Of a stretch of 7,658 nt of DNA, positions 6,634-7,658 are shown one piece after another (the stretch's first letter is position 1; each line of letters begins with the position of its first letter). Under the pieces are notes generated by a model. That model saw only the letters and a list, made by a program, of their open reading frames with translations. It ran no database searches and was not told the DNA's origin. The stretch is taken from assembly GCA_015232795.1 (NCBI GenBank), contig JADFYX010000104.1:1-7658 (forward strand). The letters run 5' to 3'. The position numbers were made by a program, and so were the translations under genes. The DNA is from Magnetococcales bacterium (lineage in GTDB: Bacteria > Pseudomonadota > Magnetococcia > Magnetococcales > JADFYX01).

Positions 6634-6656
6634 GGGTTGCATTTTTTTACAAGCTC
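6634..6656 (-). repeat. Right terminal inverted repeat of the MITE
   Basis: This is the partner of 6479-6501, read on the minus strand. Beyond the 23-base core both arms carry a GCGA and a CCCAAA block at similar distances, which shows the inverted similarity extends inward. Confidence 0.75.
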
Positions 6657-6917
6657 TCAGTTTCTCGGACACAAATTTTGTCTATAAAAACTGGTCAAGC
6701 CATTACGGTGTCTAACCAGTTACGTGAGAATTTTTATTCGGTAGTTGGAGCGTTTCACTTAACATGCTGATATAATCTACAAAAAAGTATGGCATATGGA
6801 TATTCTATAATGAGCCAGTGCTAAAGTTATTTGAGCAACACCACAGCCATCATGGTTCATATGGTAATGGGCTTCCTTCTAGGGGGCTTTCTGACTTTTA
6901 TGGGAGATATGTAGCAA
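6657..6917. other. Non-coding gap between the MITE and the TPR gene
   Basis: No supported gene lies in this 261-base AT-rich stretch. Together with the leader of the ferritin-like gene (6297-6478) and the MITE it makes 621 bases without a gene. It holds a TATAAT with an extended -10 TG (6768-6776), a second TATAAT without a -35 (6806-6811) and a weak CTGGT/ACCAG inverted pair (6691-6719). The short hydrophobic frame 6852-6914 has no ribosome-binding site and ends at a TAG just before the TPR start. In the left part, 6297-6478, only a 6-bp hairpin (AGATAG/CTATCT, 6449-6466) was noticed. Confidence 0.6.
6768..6776 (+). promoter_or_regulatory. Putative extended -10 promoter for the TPR gene
   Basis: TGATATAAT matches the extended -10 pattern TGnTATAAT exactly. 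There is no good -35 at 16-18 bases; the nearest candidate, TTGGAG at 6745, is too far away. It would give a leader of roughly 135 bases before the ATG at 6918. Confidence 0.35.
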
Positions 6918-7658
6918 ATGTCTTCAAAGCAAATATTCGGGTCCGATTCTCAACCTCAAATGACCAACTCAGATGCATATTTATTAGCGACCAATCATTT
7001 CCTTGCCGAACGTTATGTTGAGGCATATCAAACTTGTTCTGCCATCATACTCTCTAATCCCAATCACATTGATGCCATAAATCTACTTGGGGTAATTGCA
7101 CAAAAAATTGGACGACATGATCTTGCTGCTGAACAGTTTTTAAAAGCCATAAATATCAACGGAAATATTGCAAAGCTGTATTTTAACTTGGGAACATCCC
7201 TTTTGCCCTTGGAGCGAAAGACGGAGGCAATCTCTTGTTACAAGAAAGCAATAGAACTACAACCTGAACTTCCTGAATTTCACTACAACCTTGCTAATAT
7301 ACTAAAAAGTCAGAAAAAATTTGATAAAGCAATTGCATCGTACAAAACAGCTATATCAATTCAACCTGATTTTTTGGACGCTCACTTCCATCTTGGCAGC
7401 ACCTTGACAGAATGTGAAAGATTTGATGAAGCTATAGTTTGTTTTCAAAAGTCACTCGCTATCAAACCAGACTTTCCCGAAGCAGAACACCTTCTAAACG
7501 CCCTAACCAATAAGACATCAGCTTCTGCACCGAAAGAATATGTAAGAGGTGTCTTTAACTCCTATGCAGATAATTTTGAGAGCCATTTAATCAAAATTTT
7601 AGAATATAAAACCCCAGCATTAATTAGGGATACTATCCTTGATTTCAGAGGCGAGGAT
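6918..7658 (+). CDS. TPR-repeat protein with start of a fused methyltransferase domain (3' truncated by window)
   Basis: The frame is open for 247 residues and runs off the window. Five consecutive 34-residue tetratricopeptide repeats are visible at about 18-51, 52-85, 86-119, 120-153 and 154-187. They show the usual pattern (for example YNLANILKSQKKFDKAIASY) and end in xxPxx turns. After the last repeat comes a linker, then YVRGVFNSYADNFESHLIKILEY (208-230) and TPALIRD. This is the typical lead-in to the SAM-dependent methyltransferase domain of TPR-methyltransferase fusions (COG4976-like). The catalytic motifs lie beyond the window. An in-frame TAG (6912-6914) blocks any upstream start; GGGAG (6902-6906) is a weak ribosome-binding site 11 bases away. 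The gene is visibly richer in AT than the hydrogenase operon, suggesting a different origin. The TPR part should bind a protein partner; the substrate is unknown. Confidence 0.92.
   Translation, partial: MSSKQIFGSDSQPQMTNSDAYLLATNHFLAERYVEAYQTCSAIILSNPNHIDAINLLGVIAQKIGRHDLAAEQFLKAININGNIAKLYFNLGTSLLPLERKTEAISCYKKAIELQPELPEFHYNLANILKSQKKFDKAIASYKTAISIQPDFLDAHFHLGSTLTECERFDEAIVCFQKSLAIKPDFPEAEHLLNALTNKTSASAPKEYVRGVFNSYADNFESHLIKILEYKTPALIRDTILDFRGED

Larger units (their letters stand above)
6479..6656. mobile_element. Putative MITE (178 bp) with long imperfect terminal inverted repeats and target-site duplication
   Basis: The left end (GAGCCTGTGAAAAAATG...) and the complement of the right end (GAGCTTGTAAAAAAATG...) match at 20 of the first 23 bases. 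Looser similarity, with small gaps, continues to about 50 bases (shared GCGA, CCCAAA and a C-run). The element is flanked by TCA (6476-6478 and 6657-6659). Counting outward from AGC instead, the flanks are a 5-base CTCAG repeat (6475-6479 and 6656-6660). The interior has no coding capacity for a transposase, so it would have to be moved in trans. A three-base TNA duplication is known from the IS1031 group of the IS5 family, a possible but untested parent. An 81-codon open frame that runs across it is not a gene. Confidence 0.75.

Noticed and set aside
6442..6687. 81-codon open frame
   Set aside because: It runs across both ends of the inverted-repeat element, has no ribosome-binding site, and its composition follows the repeat arms.
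6852..6914. Short hydrophobic frame (20 codons) just before the TPR gene
   Set aside because: It is preceded by no ribosome-binding site and is rich in chance ATGs; a leader peptide is possible but unsupported.
1..7658. CRISPR arrays, tRNA or rRNA genes, riboswitches
   Set aside because: No regularly spaced repeats, cloverleaf-like sequence or conserved RNA motif was seen by eye on either strand.

Overview
The window looks like a chromosomal stretch from a Gram-negative, probably proteobacterial, chemolithotrophic or facultatively anaerobic bacterium. The grounds are Shine-Dalgarno sites before most genes, tightly coupled operons, roughly balanced base composition in the hydrogenase genes, and two bacterial-type [NiFe] hydrogenases. 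The sequence alone does not support a genus.

Left part (1-5062, all + strand): the 3' end of a group 1 (respiratory uptake type) [NiFe] hydrogenase large subunit is followed, after a 122-base gap, by a compact five-gene operon. It encodes a cytosolic group 3b 'sulfhydrogenase' in the classic order beta (hydB), gamma (hydG), delta (hydD), alpha (hydA), then its own C-terminal-processing maturation protease. Genes are 13 bases apart, 1 base apart, or overlap by 4 bases (ATGA). Electrons from H2 at the NiFe site in HydA would pass through Fe-S clusters in HydD and HydB to FAD and NAD(P) in HydG, or in reverse. The protease would trim the HydA tail after Ni insertion. The most unusual detail is in HydD, where the second cysteine of the expected N-terminal CxxC motif (proximal cluster) is aspartate (C19-A-G-D22).

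Middle part (5063-5816): a 243-base AT-rich gap with a plausible sigma70-type promoter precedes a tiny putative 41-residue single-span membrane protein and an 81-residue helical protein of unknown function. A perfect 16-bp hairpin follows directly after the second stop codon and separates these genes from a convergent gene.

Right part (5817-7658): a minus-strand four-helix ferritin-like/rubrerythrin-type protein is followed by a 621-base non-coding stretch. That stretch holds an apparent 178-bp miniature inverted-repeat transposable element (MITE) with target-site duplication. The window ends inside an AT-richer gene with five TPR repeats and the start of a methyltransferase domain. The right part looks like accessory DNA compared with the hydrogenase operon.

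No tRNA, rRNA, CRISPR array, riboswitch or intact insertion sequence was recognised.
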